From: Moraxellaceae bacterium
GTDB taxonomy: Bacteria > Pseudomonadota > Gammaproteobacteria > Pseudomonadales > Moraxellaceae
Direction of reading: 5' to 3'
Assembly (NCBI GenBank): GCA_003543245.1
Contig: DPJB01000027.1
Span: forward strand, 79,305-117,727
Length of the DNA stretch: 38,423 bases
Within the stretch, counting starts at the first letter, position 1, and each line of letters begins with the position of its first letter. Shown piece after piece: positions 24,936 through 34,186 of this stretch. The translations under genes were made by a program, and so were the position numbers. A model generated the notes under the pieces. It had not been told where the DNA came from and did not search any database. It was given only the letters and a program-made list of their open reading frames with translations.

Positions 24936-26861
24936 CTATGGCTTCGGAGCAGGCGCAGCTGGCTGGGTTGTGACGGGCGGCTGGTCGGCTCGCTCCCACT
25001 TCTTCTCCTCGGGATCGTACTGGATGACCACTTCTTCCTGACCCTCCACGTCGATCACCACGCGCCGGTCCGGCTGCAGGCAATCAATCAGCCCCTTGGT
25101 GGGGGTATCACCCGAACAGTTCGCGCCGGTCACCGGATCATCTTCGCCGTGGCCCTGGGCCGTCACCTGATCAAACGGCAGGCCCTTGCTGACCAGATGA
25201 TCACGCACTGTCTGTGCACGCCGCTCGGACAGCCGCTGGTTGTACGCATCGGCACCAAGACGGTCCGTATAGCCGTGCACATTGATCGTGCGATCCTTGT
25301 GCTTGGCATGCGCCATCAACCCCTCCACCAGACCATCCAGTGACTGGCGGCCGGCGGCAGACAGCTCGGCCTTGTCAAAGGCAAACAGGGTATCGGCCTT
25401 CAGGGTGAAACTTTCCAGACGACGACGCTTGGGCAGTGGCGTTACCGGACGGTCTGCCGGCTTGACCAGTTTCTGCGGCATGTCGAGTGCGCAATACACG
25501 CGATCCTTGTCATCCAGCAGATCCTCATCATCCTCACCAAGACCATCACTGCCGATCGACTTGAGCTGCAGGGTTTCGAGCAGATGGCCTGTCGGCGCCA
25601 GCACACGGGCATAGGCCACTTCGAGATCCGCCTCGGAAATCAGATAGGTACGGCGTGCATCGTAAAGTTCGTTTTCACTATCGAGCAGGTCCAGCAATGT
25701 GCGTTGCCCGATATCAAACTGCTTGCGGTAGGCATCACGCGCCTTGGCGGTGGCCAGCTGATGCTGGTCCTGCGACAGCAACTGGTCCTGCAGCTTGCTC
25801 GTATCATTCCAGGCAATGCGGGTGGTCTGGCGCAAGTCACGGCAGACCTTGTCGCGCATGTCATATGACTCGTACAGTTTCTCGTTGTATTGCCGTACCC
25901 GCGCACGATCCGATCCGCCGTTGAACAGGTTGTAGTTCAGCATCAGCTCCAGCCTGCCACGGGTTTCACGATCCATCAGGTTGTCGACATTGCGGTCATG
26001 CATGACACTGGCCTGCAAGGCCAGTGTCGGCCAGTAGGCGCCCTGTTTTGATTTAAGCTCCGCGCGTGCTGCACGAATGTTTTCAAGTGCGGCATTCATT
26101 TCCGGTGCCTGCCGGAAAGCACCCTGCATCAGTTCGTCATTGGTCGGCAGCTTTCCGACAAACGAGACCGGTTCCTGCAGGGGTTCTGGCGGCTTCTGAC
26201 CGATAATGCGTTCGAACCGTGCACTGACGTCATGCAGGTTGGATGACTCGGTCAGCAGGTTTGACTCTGCCAGGGCCAGACGACCACCGGCCTGCTCAAG
26301 ATCCACACCACGGCCAATGCCTGCCTCCACACGCTGGCGCACGTGCTCATAGACTTCCTTGTGGGCCGCATAATTGTCACTGGCCAACGCGGTGAGCTTG
26401 CGATACTTGACTACATCAAGGTAGGCGCGCGTGGCTTCAAGCGCCGCATCTTCAGCCGTCGTCAGCAGTTCGTAATAGCGCACACGCCTTGCATACTTAA
26501 GACGTCCGACTTCCTTCGTCGTGGCAAAGCCGTCAAACAGCAATTGCCGCAACGTCAACGCGCCACCGTCAACATTGTAGGTGTCCAGCCGGTCGGGTAA
26601 CGCGCCCGGACTGAGATCACGCTGCTCAAGGGTTTCCGAACCGATATAGCCACGCAGGTCCAGACGGGGATACAAGCCGCCACGCGCCACTTTCACTTCT
26701 TCACTGGCAGCGGTCATGGCGTGATAACGGGCAACCACTTCCGGATTACGCATGACCGACTCTTCAACGGCCCCGGACAAGGTTGAAACATCGGCAGCGA
26801 GCGAGTGGCCCGCCACCAGAAAGGTGACGACAATCGCCACCCATCGCAGCAATCTGTTCAT
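24936..26861 (-). CDS. TolC-family outer-membrane efflux protein fused to an OmpA peptidoglycan-binding domain
   Basis: A 641-residue exported protein. The ATG at 26861 follows AAGGAGG, and a signal peptide ends near GHSLA (residue 22). Residues about 30-440 carry the two repeated outer-membrane factor halves, e.g. VMRNPEVVARYHAM and RQAPEMNAALENIRAA, as in type I secretion channels. Residues about 482-610 form an OmpA-like domain: FAFDKAELSAAG, HGYTDRLGADAYNQRLSERR and a Cys pair near 582 and 594. The tail is Pro-rich. Divergent from LapG/LapD-like genes, it may be the LapE-type channel of an adhesin exporter anchored to the cell wall. The inner-membrane exporter genes are not in the window. 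Confidence 0.9.
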   Translation of the reverse strand: MNRLLRWVAIVVTFLVAGHSLAADVSTLSGAVEESVMRNPEVVARYHAMTAASEEVKVARGGLYPRLDLRGYIGSETLEQRDLSPGALPDRLDTYNVDGGALTLRQLLFDGFATTKEVGRLKYARRVRYYELLTTAEDAALEATRAYLDVVKYRKLTALASDNYAAHKEVYEHVRQRVEAGIGRGVDLEQAGGRLALAESNLLTESSNLHDVSARFERIIGQKPPEPLQEPVSFVGKLPTNDELMQGAFRQAPEMNAALENIRAARAELKSKQGAYWPTLALQASVMHDRNVDNLMDRETRGRLELMLNYNLFNGGSDRARVRQYNEKLYESYDMRDKVCRDLRQTTRIAWNDTSKLQDQLLSQDQHQLATAKARDAYRKQFDIGQRTLLDLLDSENELYDARRTYLISEADLEVAYARVLAPTGHLLETLQLKSIGSDGLGEDDEDLLDDKDRVYCALDMPQKLVKPADRPVTPLPKRRRLESFTLKADTLFAFDKAELSAAGRQSLDGLVEGLMAHAKHKDRTINVHGYTDRLGADAYNQRLSERRAQTVRDHLVSKGLPFDQVTAQGHGEDDPVTGANCSGDTPTKGLIDCLQPDRRVVIDVEGQEEVVIQYDPEEKKWERADQPPVTTQPAAPAPKP

Positions 26862-27038
26862 GACGCCCTCCTTATGAGCAACCGGGATAAGCAGCCTCCG
26901 ACTTATCCCCTTGATTAACCTCCCACATGCAAAGATATCCGGCAAAAAAGTACTGATCTGCAGCAGAAGTAATAGACCAGCACGAAAATGCTGCAAGCTG
27001 ACGCGGGCGGCCTACACTGAAAAAAACGAAAAACACTG

Positions 27039-27065
27039 CCGTTTGACAAAAATTCTGACAAACGG
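27039..27065 (+). promoter_or_regulatory. Inverted repeat with TTGACA upstream of the lapG-like gene
   Basis: CCGTTTG (27039-27045) pairs with CAAACGG (27059-27065), and TTTGACA and TGACAAA form an inner mirrored pair. TTGACA at 27043-27048 could be a -35 element, but no good -10 follows before the ATG at 27082. The site lies in the divergent region shared with the TolC-OmpA gene and may be an operator. Confidence 0.35.
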
Positions 27066-27081
27066 AAAGACGGGGCTTCGC

Positions 27082-27795
27082 ATGCAGCAGAAGCGGATGG
27101 TCAGTGCGCGTCCATGGTTACTATCGCTGTCACCGTACAGACGGTGTGCGTGGTTAATGGCCGCTGCAATTTTCTTCGCGCTCCCGTGGCTGCCAGGAAA
27201 TGCGATGGATCTTGTCCGTCTGCAACAGACCGTAATGCAGCGGAGCGGGAGTGAAGGCGCAGAAAGGGTTCAGCAACTGCAACGGCAGATTCCCCAGTGG
27301 CAGGCATTGCCCGAAAAGGAAAAGCTCATGCGCGTGAATGATTTTTTCAACCGCCTTCTGCAGTTTGAAAGTGACGCTGCGTTATGGAAGCAGGCCGATT
27401 TCTGGGCGACGCCGGGCGAAACCCTCGGACTGGGCGCGGGCGACTGCGAAGATTTTACCATCATCAAGTACTTCACCCTGAAAATGCTGGGCATCCCCGT
27501 GCAGCGACTGCGGCTGACCTATGTGCGCGCACGCATCGGCGGCCCGCTGAGCAACATCACGCAGGCGCACATGGTACTGACCTATTACGCCACACCGGAC
27601 GCCCAACCACTCGTGCTGGACAATCTTCTCAATGAAATCCGCCCGGCAACACGACGACCGGATCTGGAACCGGTTTTCAGCTTCAACAGCGATGGCGTAT
27701 GGGCAGGTGGAGGCAGCACACCGGCCTCGCCTGTCGAACGGCTGTCGCGCTGGACCGGATTGCTGGAACGCATGCAACAGGAAGGCTCGTTATGA
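27082..27795 (+). CDS. lapG: LapG-like periplasmic cysteine protease (BTLCP family)
   Basis: A 237-residue protein from the ATG at 27082; earlier in-frame codons lie in the promoter region. A hydrophobic export segment, CAWLMAAAIFFALPWLPG, lies near 22-39. The transglutaminase-like catalytic triad is Cys122 in GAGDCEDF, His163 in TQAHMVL and Asp180 in LVLDNL, with spacings close to those of LapG. LapG cleaves the N-terminus of giant surface adhesins to release biofilm cells and is held inactive by LapD when c-di-GMP is high. The next gene is LapD-like and overlaps by 4 bases (ATGA). Confidence 0.9.
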   Translation: MQQKRMVSARPWLLSLSPYRRCAWLMAAAIFFALPWLPGNAMDLVRLQQTVMQRSGSEGAERVQQLQRQIPQWQALPEKEKLMRVNDFFNRLLQFESDAALWKQADFWATPGETLGLGAGDCEDFTIIKYFTLKMLGIPVQRLRLTYVRARIGGPLSNITQAHMVLTYYATPDAQPLVLDNLLNEIRPATRRPDLEPVFSFNSDGVWAGGGSTPASPVERLSRWTGLLERMQQEGSL

Positions 27796-29732
27796 AACAT
27801 GAAAATGGCATGTCGCTTTTCAGACGACTGTGGCTGGTGGTGCTACTGACGACGGTATTCGCATTTCTTGGCAGTTTTGTCGTCAGCATGCTGACGGCCC
27901 GAGATTATCTTGAGCAACAGCTTTACACGCAGAGCATGGATAATGCGGCATCACTGGCGCTGTCCATGTCGCAACAGGGACAGGACCCGGCCATGCAGGA
28001 GTTGCTGGTGAGCGCGCTGTTTGACAGCGGCCATTTCCGTCACATCACATTCCGTGATGTCGATGACCGCATTGTCGTGGAGCGTCACAACACGGCTCGC
28101 ACCGATACCGTGCCGGGTTGGTTCACCGGGCTGTTTTCCATCCGGGCACGCCCTGGCGAAGCCCTGGTGTCCAACGGCTGGCAACAGGCCGGCAAGGTCA
28201 CCCTGATCGCCGATACCCGCTTTGCCTACGCCGCATTGTGGTCAGGCGCCCTGCACCTGCTGCTCTGGATTTCGGGCGCCGGCCTGCTCACCGGGGGACT
28301 GGGCAGCCTCATGCTACGCACCATTCGCCAGCCGCTGGACCGTGTGGTGGAGCAGGCCGACGCCATCACGGAACGACGCTTCATCACGATTGATGTACCC
28401 AGGATTCCCGAACTCACCGCTATGGTGAAAGCACTTAACTCCATGGTGGAGCGGCTGAAAGCCATGTTTGCCGAGGAAGCTGCCCGCATACAGGCACTGC
28501 AGCAGCAAGCCAATGGTGACCCGTTGACCGGGCTGGCCAACCGCCTCTGGCTTGATTCACGCCTGGAGGCCGCACTGCAGGAAGAGGATGCCACTGACCG
28601 CGGCGCACTGCTGTGGCTGCACATCCATGCCCTGCAGACCCTTAACGACAAGCTCGGCCATGAAGGTTGTGATGCCTTGTTGCGCGACATTGCCCAGGTA
28701 TGGCGCAACACTACCGCCAATCATCATGAGCGCGTTGCCGCACGCCCGGCGGGTGGAGAATTCATGCTGCTCTGTCCGGGACTGGAGGAGGATGCCGCAC
28801 AGCGGCTTGGCGAACTGCTGGCCGCCCAGGCGACCAGCCTGATGGACAGCCAGTACAAGCTGAACGGCAACCTGCTGCATGTCGGCATCGCCCTCTACCA
28901 GCATGGCCAGACCCCGGCACAGGTACGACACTGCGCCGAACAGGCGCTGCTCGCCGCCATCAGCTCCGGCGACAATGCGGTCGCCGTGCAGGCGGTGGCA
29001 GCGCGCGAAAGTGACAACATGCCCTGGCAGACCCTGCTGAACCAGGGCATCCGCGAGCATTCTTTCTTCTTGCAGGCGTTCCCTGTGATTCACCAGGATG
29101 GTCGCCGCCTGCATGACGAGATGGCGCTGCGCCTGCGCCATCCGGACACCGGGGCCGAGCTGGCCGCCGGCCGCTTCATGCCGTTTGCCACGCGCGCGGG
29201 CATGACACCGGCACTCGACCTGGAGGCCTGCCGGCAGGCAATGCTGATGCAGGGGGCGTCACCTCACCCGATCGCACTCAACCTGTCGATTGAGTCGGCA
29301 CAATCCGCCGACTTCCTGGATGCGCTGGTCGCCCTGCTGAGTGCAGACCCGGACACGGCCCGGCAGTTGTGGTTCGAAGTCAGCGAGCATGGACTGAGCG
29401 GTGAGTTGTCCACCCTGCGCCAGTTGACGGACCGCTTGCGGCCGCTGGACTGCCATGTCGGGATTGACCATTTTGGTCGCCACTTCAGCAGCCTGCCGCA
29501 CCTGCATGACCTCGGACTGGACTACCTCAAGATAGACAGCAGCCTGATCAGCGGGATTGATGCCAGCCCCGGCAATCAGGCCGTCGTGAAAGCCATCGCC
29601 AGCATTGCCAGCGGGCTGGGTTTGCTCACCATTGCCGAGCGCGTGCAGACGGCTGCCGAACGGCAGGTGCTTGCCGGGCTGGGCGTCTCCGGGCTTACCG
29701 GGCCGGTCGTGACTGCACCGGGCCTGCGCTGA
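27792..29732 (+). CDS. lapD: LapD-like c-di-GMP receptor with degenerate GGDEF and EAL domains
   Basis: A 646-residue inner-membrane protein whose ATG overlaps the lapG stop codon; AGGAAGG precedes it, and MSLFRRLW at residue 7 is an alternative start. A helix at 14-34 is followed by a periplasmic LapD-type domain (to about 148, with Trp110), a second helix at 151-173, a HAMP region and a signalling helix. The GGDEF motif is replaced by AGGEF (320-324). The EAL motif reads EMA (443-445) and the ExE-type motif ends TIAERVQ, so neither cyclase nor phosphodiesterase activity is expected. In LapD such an EAL domain binds c-di-GMP and controls LapG. Confidence 0.88.
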   Translation: MKHENGMSLFRRLWLVVLLTTVFAFLGSFVVSMLTARDYLEQQLYTQSMDNAASLALSMSQQGQDPAMQELLVSALFDSGHFRHITFRDVDDRIVVERHNTARTDTVPGWFTGLFSIRARPGEALVSNGWQQAGKVTLIADTRFAYAALWSGALHLLLWISGAGLLTGGLGSLMLRTIRQPLDRVVEQADAITERRFITIDVPRIPELTAMVKALNSMVERLKAMFAEEAARIQALQQQANGDPLTGLANRLWLDSRLEAALQEEDATDRGALLWLHIHALQTLNDKLGHEGCDALLRDIAQVWRNTTANHHERVAARPAGGEFMLLCPGLEEDAAQRLGELLAAQATSLMDSQYKLNGNLLHVGIALYQHGQTPAQVRHCAEQALLAAISSGDNAVAVQAVAARESDNMPWQTLLNQGIREHSFFLQAFPVIHQDGRRLHDEMALRLRHPDTGAELAAGRFMPFATRAGMTPALDLEACRQAMLMQGASPHPIALNLSIESAQSADFLDALVALLSADPDTARQLWFEVSEHGLSGELSTLRQLTDRLRPLDCHVGIDHFGRHFSSLPHLHDLGLDYLKIDSSLISGIDASPGNQAVVKAIASIASGLGLLTIAERVQTAAERQVLAGLGVSGLTGPVVTAPGLR

Positions 29733-29738
29733 CGGCGG

Positions 29739-30326
29739 CTAGAAACTGAAATTGACGCCCGTCCACCAGGCTGTCGTGCTGTCGATCTCGGTAGTGGCCA
29801 CGCCGGCGGCACCAATCAGGCCTTGCTGCGTTGCCTCAAGGCCCACCTGGCTGGCGCGCACGCCCAGTTCCAGCTCCACCCTGGGGCCAAATCCCATACT
29901 CAGACCGGTGCGCACGCCATACTGAAGCCCGCTGTCGCTGCCGCTGTTATAGAAGGGCTGGCTGGCCATCTTCAGTGAGCCGTAACCGAGCTCAAGGCCA
30001 CCAAAAGCACGCAGGCGATTTTCAGCCCCCTGCCAGATCGGCACCAGCCGGACATAGCCCACATTGAACAGCCGCATGCTGTTGTCATTGCCCAGATCAT
30101 AGGCAACATAATCAAACATGAAGCGGGAATTACCACCCGGAGTGCCCGCCCCCACTACCAGCCCCACATAGCCATCCGTCTTCAGACTGCCACCCGAGAC
30201 CGCAACGCCATTGACCGTCTGCTGGTAGTCGAGGCTCTGTTCACCGTATTGCAGACCGAGTATCAGGTCGGCCCGGGCCGTTGCAGCCGTTGCCGTTAAC
30301 GCCAGCGCAATCAACTGACGCTTCAT
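29739..30326 (-). CDS. Outer-membrane beta-barrel protein of unknown function
   Basis: A 195-residue exported protein. Signal peptide MKRQLIALALTATAATARA, then eight or so amphipathic strands rich in Gly and aromatic residues (LILGLQYGEQSLDYQ, FMFDYVAYDLGN, LRAFGGLELGYGSL), closing with GVNFSF, a C-terminal Phe typical of BAM-inserted barrels. Size fits a small eight-stranded barrel of the OmpW/OmpX class, but no family motif was recognised. It is convergent with the lapD gene with only 6 bases between stop codons, and downstream of the HAD gene on its own strand. Confidence 0.8.
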   Translation of the reverse strand: MKRQLIALALTATAATARADLILGLQYGEQSLDYQQTVNGVAVSGGSLKTDGYVGLVVGAGTPGGNSRFMFDYVAYDLGNDNSMRLFNVGYVRLVPIWQGAENRLRAFGGLELGYGSLKMASQPFYNSGSDSGLQYGVRTGLSMGFGPRVELELGVRASQVGLEATQQGLIGAAGVATTEIDSTTAWWTGVNFSF

Positions 30327-30398
30327 GATCCCTCTCCATGCTTGTTTTTCTCAGTCTAGCCCCGATCCGTTTCGCCGCACGTCCTGCCGAAGGATATT

Positions 30399-31052
30399 CT
30401 AGCGCAGGGACATTACCGGCCAGCTGTTGGCGGCCGCGTGGGCGCGCAAGGCCTCGTCCGGATCCACCGCCACCGGGTGCGTGGCAAACTCCAGCAGGGG
30501 TATATCGTTACGCGAGTCGGAATAGAACCAGCAGCCCTCGGCCGATTCATTGTTCAGGTTCAGCCACTCCTGCAGGCGGTCGATCTTGCCATGCTGGTAG
30601 CAGGGGATGCCGGCCACCTTGCCGGTGTAGCGACCGCTCTTCATTTCCGGCTCGGTGGCAATCAGTTCGGCCACGCCAAGCTCACGGGCAATCGGGCCGG
30701 TGATGAAGCGGTTGGTGGCGGTAATGATGAGCAGGCGATGCCCGGCCTCGCGGTGCCTTGCCAGCAACTCACGCCCCTTGGGCAGGATCATCTGCGCGAC
30801 CTTCTGTGCCATGAATCCGGCATGCCAGGCTGCCAGCGTGTCCGCATCCTCGCGTGCCAGCACCGAGAAGACGAACTCGCTGTAGGCAATCACGTCCAGC
30901 TCACCACGACAGTAATCACTGTAGAAACGGTCGTTCTCGGCCTTGTACCAGACGCCATCGACATGTCCCTGCTCGACCAGATACTCCCCCCAGGCGTGAT
31001 CGGAGTCGCCGGCCAGCAGAGTGTTGTCGAGATCAAAGATGGCAAGGGTCAT
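30399..31052 (-). CDS. HAD superfamily IB phosphatase (SerB-like)
   Basis: A 217-residue phosphatase from the ATG at 31052, which follows GGAGA; longer upstream frames are unsupported. Motif I is FDLDNTLL (Asp7, Asp9), motif II is LLIITATNRFIT, and motif IV is YSDSRNDIPLL. The helical cap lies between I and II. Family members include phosphoserine phosphatase and related enzymes; the substrate is not set. In Pseudomonas a like gene (PA0335) lies beside rppH (PA0336) and ptsP, as here. It is divergent from rppH. Confidence 0.9.
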   Translation of the reverse strand: MTLAIFDLDNTLLAGDSDHAWGEYLVEQGHVDGVWYKAENDRFYSDYCRGELDVIAYSEFVFSVLAREDADTLAAWHAGFMAQKVAQMILPKGRELLARHREAGHRLLIITATNRFITGPIARELGVAELIATEPEMKSGRYTGKVAGIPCYQHGKIDRLQEWLNLNNESAEGCWFYSDSRNDIPLLEFATHPVAVDPDEALRAHAAANSWPVMSLR

Positions 31053-31223
31053 GGCAGTCTCCGTAAACAGGGTCGGCATGATAACGCACCCCGCTGCCGG
31101 CCCCCACCCCGACACCCCTCCCGTGCCGGATCGACAAAAATAAACGCTCCCGCGCTTGCTCCTGCCGCCATGCCTAGAGTATTTATAAAACAAGAACTTG
31201 AACGCTTTTCTTGAGACCAAGCC

Positions 31224-31703
31224 ATGATCGACGCCGATGGCTTCCGCCCCAATGTGGGCATCATTCTCGCCAACCCCCAGGGTCAGGTGCTGTGGGCACG
31301 GCGAACAGGCCATGACGCCTGGCAATTTCCCCAGGGCGGCATCATCGAAAACGAGTCGCCTGAAGAGGCCATGTTTCGTGAGCTGTGGGAGGAGGTCGGG
31401 CTGGAAGAGCCCGATGTACGCATCATTTCCAGTACCCGCGGGTGGCTGCGCTACCGTCTGCCCCGCCGCTTTGTGCGCAATGACGGGCAAGTACCGGTCT
31501 GCATCGGCCAGAAACAGAAATGGTTTCTGCTGCAACTGGAGAGCGACGACAACCGGGTCGATCTCACGCGCTCGTACCCGGCCGAGTTTGATGGCTGGCG
31601 CTGGGTGAGCTACTGGTATCCGCTGAATCAGGTGGTGTCCTTCAAGCGGGAAGTGTATCGCCGCGCACTGATGGAGCTGGCGCCGCGCCTGCCGCTGCGC
31701 TAA
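31224..31703 (+). CDS. rppH: RNA pyrophosphohydrolase (Nudix)
   Basis: A 159-residue enzyme that removes pyrophosphate from the 5' end of mRNA and so starts RNase E-dependent decay. The Nudix box spans residues 38-60: it begins GGIIENESPEEAM and ends with the catalytic RELWEEVGL. The N-terminal GFRPNVGIILANPQGQVLWAR and the C-terminal YWYPLNQVVSFKREVYRRAL are RppH hallmarks. It is followed after 45 bases by ptsP, as in Pseudomonas and E. coli. Confidence 0.96.
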   Translation: MIDADGFRPNVGIILANPQGQVLWARRTGHDAWQFPQGGIIENESPEEAMFRELWEEVGLEEPDVRIISSTRGWLRYRLPRRFVRNDGQVPVCIGQKQKWFLLQLESDDNRVDLTRSYPAEFDGWRWVSYWYPLNQVVSFKREVYRRALMELAPRLPLR

Positions 31704-31748
31704 GGCTGTTATTTATCGAGCAGGCGGTTAGCCGCCCCGGAACAAGCG

Positions 31749-34031
31749 ATGCTGCTGGACAGGTTGCGCAAGATTGTACAGGACGTGGACTCCGCGCCGA
31801 ACTTCACGGCAGCGCTGGATACCATGGTCACCAGTGTGCGCGAAACCATGGGCACCGAGGTCTGCTCCGTCTATCTGCTCGATGACAAGACCAACCGCTA
31901 CCTGCTGATGTCGACCGAAGGCCTCAACCCGGAGTCGGTCGGCACCGTGTCGCTGGCTTGGAACGAAGGACTCGTCGGCCTGTGTGGCGCACGCGAAGAG
32001 CCGATCAATCTCGACAATGCGTCTGCCCACCCGAAGTACCATTACCTGCCCGAAACCGGCGAAGAAAAATACAACTCCTTTCTCGGCGCACCAATCATGC
32101 ACCGGCGCAAGGTGCTGGGTGTGCTGGTGGTGCAGCAACGCGACAATCGCAAGTTTGACGAAGCCGAAGAAGCATTTCTGGTCACACTGTCCGCGCAATT
32201 GTCAGGCGTGGTGGCTCATGCAAAAGCCATCGGCACACTGGAAGTGTCACGCACGGCTCCACGCAGCAATGTGACCCGCATCTTCACTGGCATTGCCGGC
32301 TCCACCGGCATCGTGATCGGCCGCGCAGTGGTCATGTATCCGCCCGCCGACATTGATTCGGTGCCGGACCGCATTGCCGAAGATGTCGACGCCGAAATCG
32401 GCCTGCTCGAGCAGGCGGTTGCCTCCGTGCGCCAGGAAATCAGCGACCTCAACGAAAAGATGGTCAACACGCTGATGCCAGAGGAGCGTGCGCTGTTCGA
32501 TGTCTACCTGCGCATGCTGGATGACAACGCACTGCCCAGTGAAATCATTGAACACATTACCGCCGGCAACTGGGCGCAGGGCGCGCTGCGCGAAGTGATC
32601 GAGGAACACATGCAGACCTTCTCGGTCATGGATGATCCTTATCTGCGTGAACGCATGGCCGACGTGCGTGACCTTGGCCTGCGCATTCTTGCCCACCTGC
32701 AAAAACAGGAAGGCTCCGGTCTGCGTGATTTTCCGGACAAGTCCATTCTGGTCGGCGAAGACATCACCACGGCGATGCTGGTGGAAACACCACTCGACAA
32801 GATTGCTGGCATTGTCACCGTGACCGGCGCCGCCAACTCACACATGGCAATTGTGGCGCGCGCCCTCGGCCTGCCCACTGTGGTCGGCGTTGGTGATCTG
32901 CCGGTAACACAGCTCGACGACACCGAAATGATTGTGGATGCCTATCAGGGCCGCGTGTATGTGCAGCCTTCGCGCCTGCTGCGCACGCGCTACAAGGAAA
33001 TCATCAAGGAAGAGCGCCAGCTGATCGCCGGACTGGATGCCTACAAGAACCTGCCCACCGAAACACCGGACGGCCATCGCATCGCGCTGTACGTGAATAC
33101 CGGCCTGATGGTTGACGTGGCGCGCGGCAAGGATCGCGGTGCCGAAGGTGTCGGCCTCTACCGTACAGAAATCCCCTTCATGCTGCGCGAACGCTTTCCT
33201 GGCGAAGAAGAACAGCGCGCCATTTACCGCCAGCAGCTCGAAGCATTTTCGCCGGCCCCGGTCACCATGCGCACACTGGACATCGGTGGCGACAAGGACC
33301 TGCCCTACTTCCCGATCAAGGAAGACAATCCGGCACTTGGCTGGCGCGGCATCCGCATCACGCTCGATCATCCGGAAATTTTCATGGTGCAGATTCGCGC
33401 CATGCTCAAAGCCGCCATCGGCCTGGACAACCTGCAGGTGATGCTGCCGATGATTTCATCGGTCTTCGAGATCGAGGAAGCGCTGCACCTGATTCACCGT
33501 GCCGTCATGGAAGTACAGGAAGAGGAAGGCGTACCGATTGTCATGCCTCGTGTGGGCGTGATGGTGGAAGTGCCGGCCACGGTATTCCAGATTGCCGACA
33601 TGGCCCAGCTGGTGGATTTTGTGTCGGTGGGATCGAACGACCTGACGCAATACATGCTCGCCGTGGACCGCAACAATGCGCGTGTTGCCGACATCTATAC
33701 GCCATATCACCCAGCGGTACTGCGCGCCCTGCAAATAGTGGTCGACGAAGTGCATCGCATGGGCAAGCCTGCAGGCATCTGTGGCGAAATGGCTGGCGAC
33801 CCTGCCACGGCGGTCCTGCTGATGGCCATGGGATTTGATTCGCTGTCGATGAGTGCCAGCAATCTTCTGCGCGTGCGCAAGGTATTGCGTACCGTTCCCT
33901 ATGCGCAGGCGCAGTCCCTGCTTGCCCAGGTCATGCAGGTGGACAATGCCGCCGTGATCCGGAGCCTGGTGGAATTCGAACTGGATGATCTGGGCCTGAT
34001 GGATCTGGTCCGCCCGAAAAACAAGGGCTGA
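31749..34031 (+). CDS. ptsP: Phosphoenolpyruvate-protein phosphotransferase PtsP (EI-Ntr)
   Basis: A 760-residue first enzyme of the nitrogen PTS. It has an N-terminal GAF domain (about 5-160), a linker, the EI N-terminal part and the phosphohistidine domain with TGAANSHMAIVAR (His365). The PEP-binding barrel shows EGVGLYRTEI, TLDIGGDKDLPYF, SVGSNDLTQY and the Cys-bearing GICGEMAGDP. GAF-linked EI-Ntr passes phosphate to NPr and EIIA-Ntr, linking nitrogen status to K+ uptake and stress. Partners are not in this window. It follows rppH in a likely operon. Confidence 0.96.
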   Translation: MLLDRLRKIVQDVDSAPNFTAALDTMVTSVRETMGTEVCSVYLLDDKTNRYLLMSTEGLNPESVGTVSLAWNEGLVGLCGAREEPINLDNASAHPKYHYLPETGEEKYNSFLGAPIMHRRKVLGVLVVQQRDNRKFDEAEEAFLVTLSAQLSGVVAHAKAIGTLEVSRTAPRSNVTRIFTGIAGSTGIVIGRAVVMYPPADIDSVPDRIAEDVDAEIGLLEQAVASVRQEISDLNEKMVNTLMPEERALFDVYLRMLDDNALPSEIIEHITAGNWAQGALREVIEEHMQTFSVMDDPYLRERMADVRDLGLRILAHLQKQEGSGLRDFPDKSILVGEDITTAMLVETPLDKIAGIVTVTGAANSHMAIVARALGLPTVVGVGDLPVTQLDDTEMIVDAYQGRVYVQPSRLLRTRYKEIIKEERQLIAGLDAYKNLPTETPDGHRIALYVNTGLMVDVARGKDRGAEGVGLYRTEIPFMLRERFPGEEEQRAIYRQQLEAFSPAPVTMRTLDIGGDKDLPYFPIKEDNPALGWRGIRITLDHPEIFMVQIRAMLKAAIGLDNLQVMLPMISSVFEIEEALHLIHRAVMEVQEEEGVPIVMPRVGVMVEVPATVFQIADMAQLVDFVSVGSNDLTQYMLAVDRNNARVADIYTPYHPAVLRALQIVVDEVHRMGKPAGICGEMAGDPATAVLLMAMGFDSLSMSASNLLRVRKVLRTVPYAQAQSLLAQVMQVDNAAVIRSLVEFELDDLGLMDLVRPKNKG

Positions 34032-34186
34032 CCCGCCTCGTTCCGCCTGCCAGGCCTGCAGTAGCGACAACCGGAACAGACTGCCATCCTTTCAGTCGCC
34101 GTAACCGGCCCTTCATCGACCGGCATGAGCTTTTCGTCAAGATCCTGATACGCCTGATGCCGTGAACTCAGGAACGAGACACCGCC

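Noticed and set aside
24936..26861. Possible assembly join making the TolC-OmpA fusion
   Set aside because: The frame is open across the junction with uniform codon use and a natural linker, so a false join is unlikely, though relatives should be compared.
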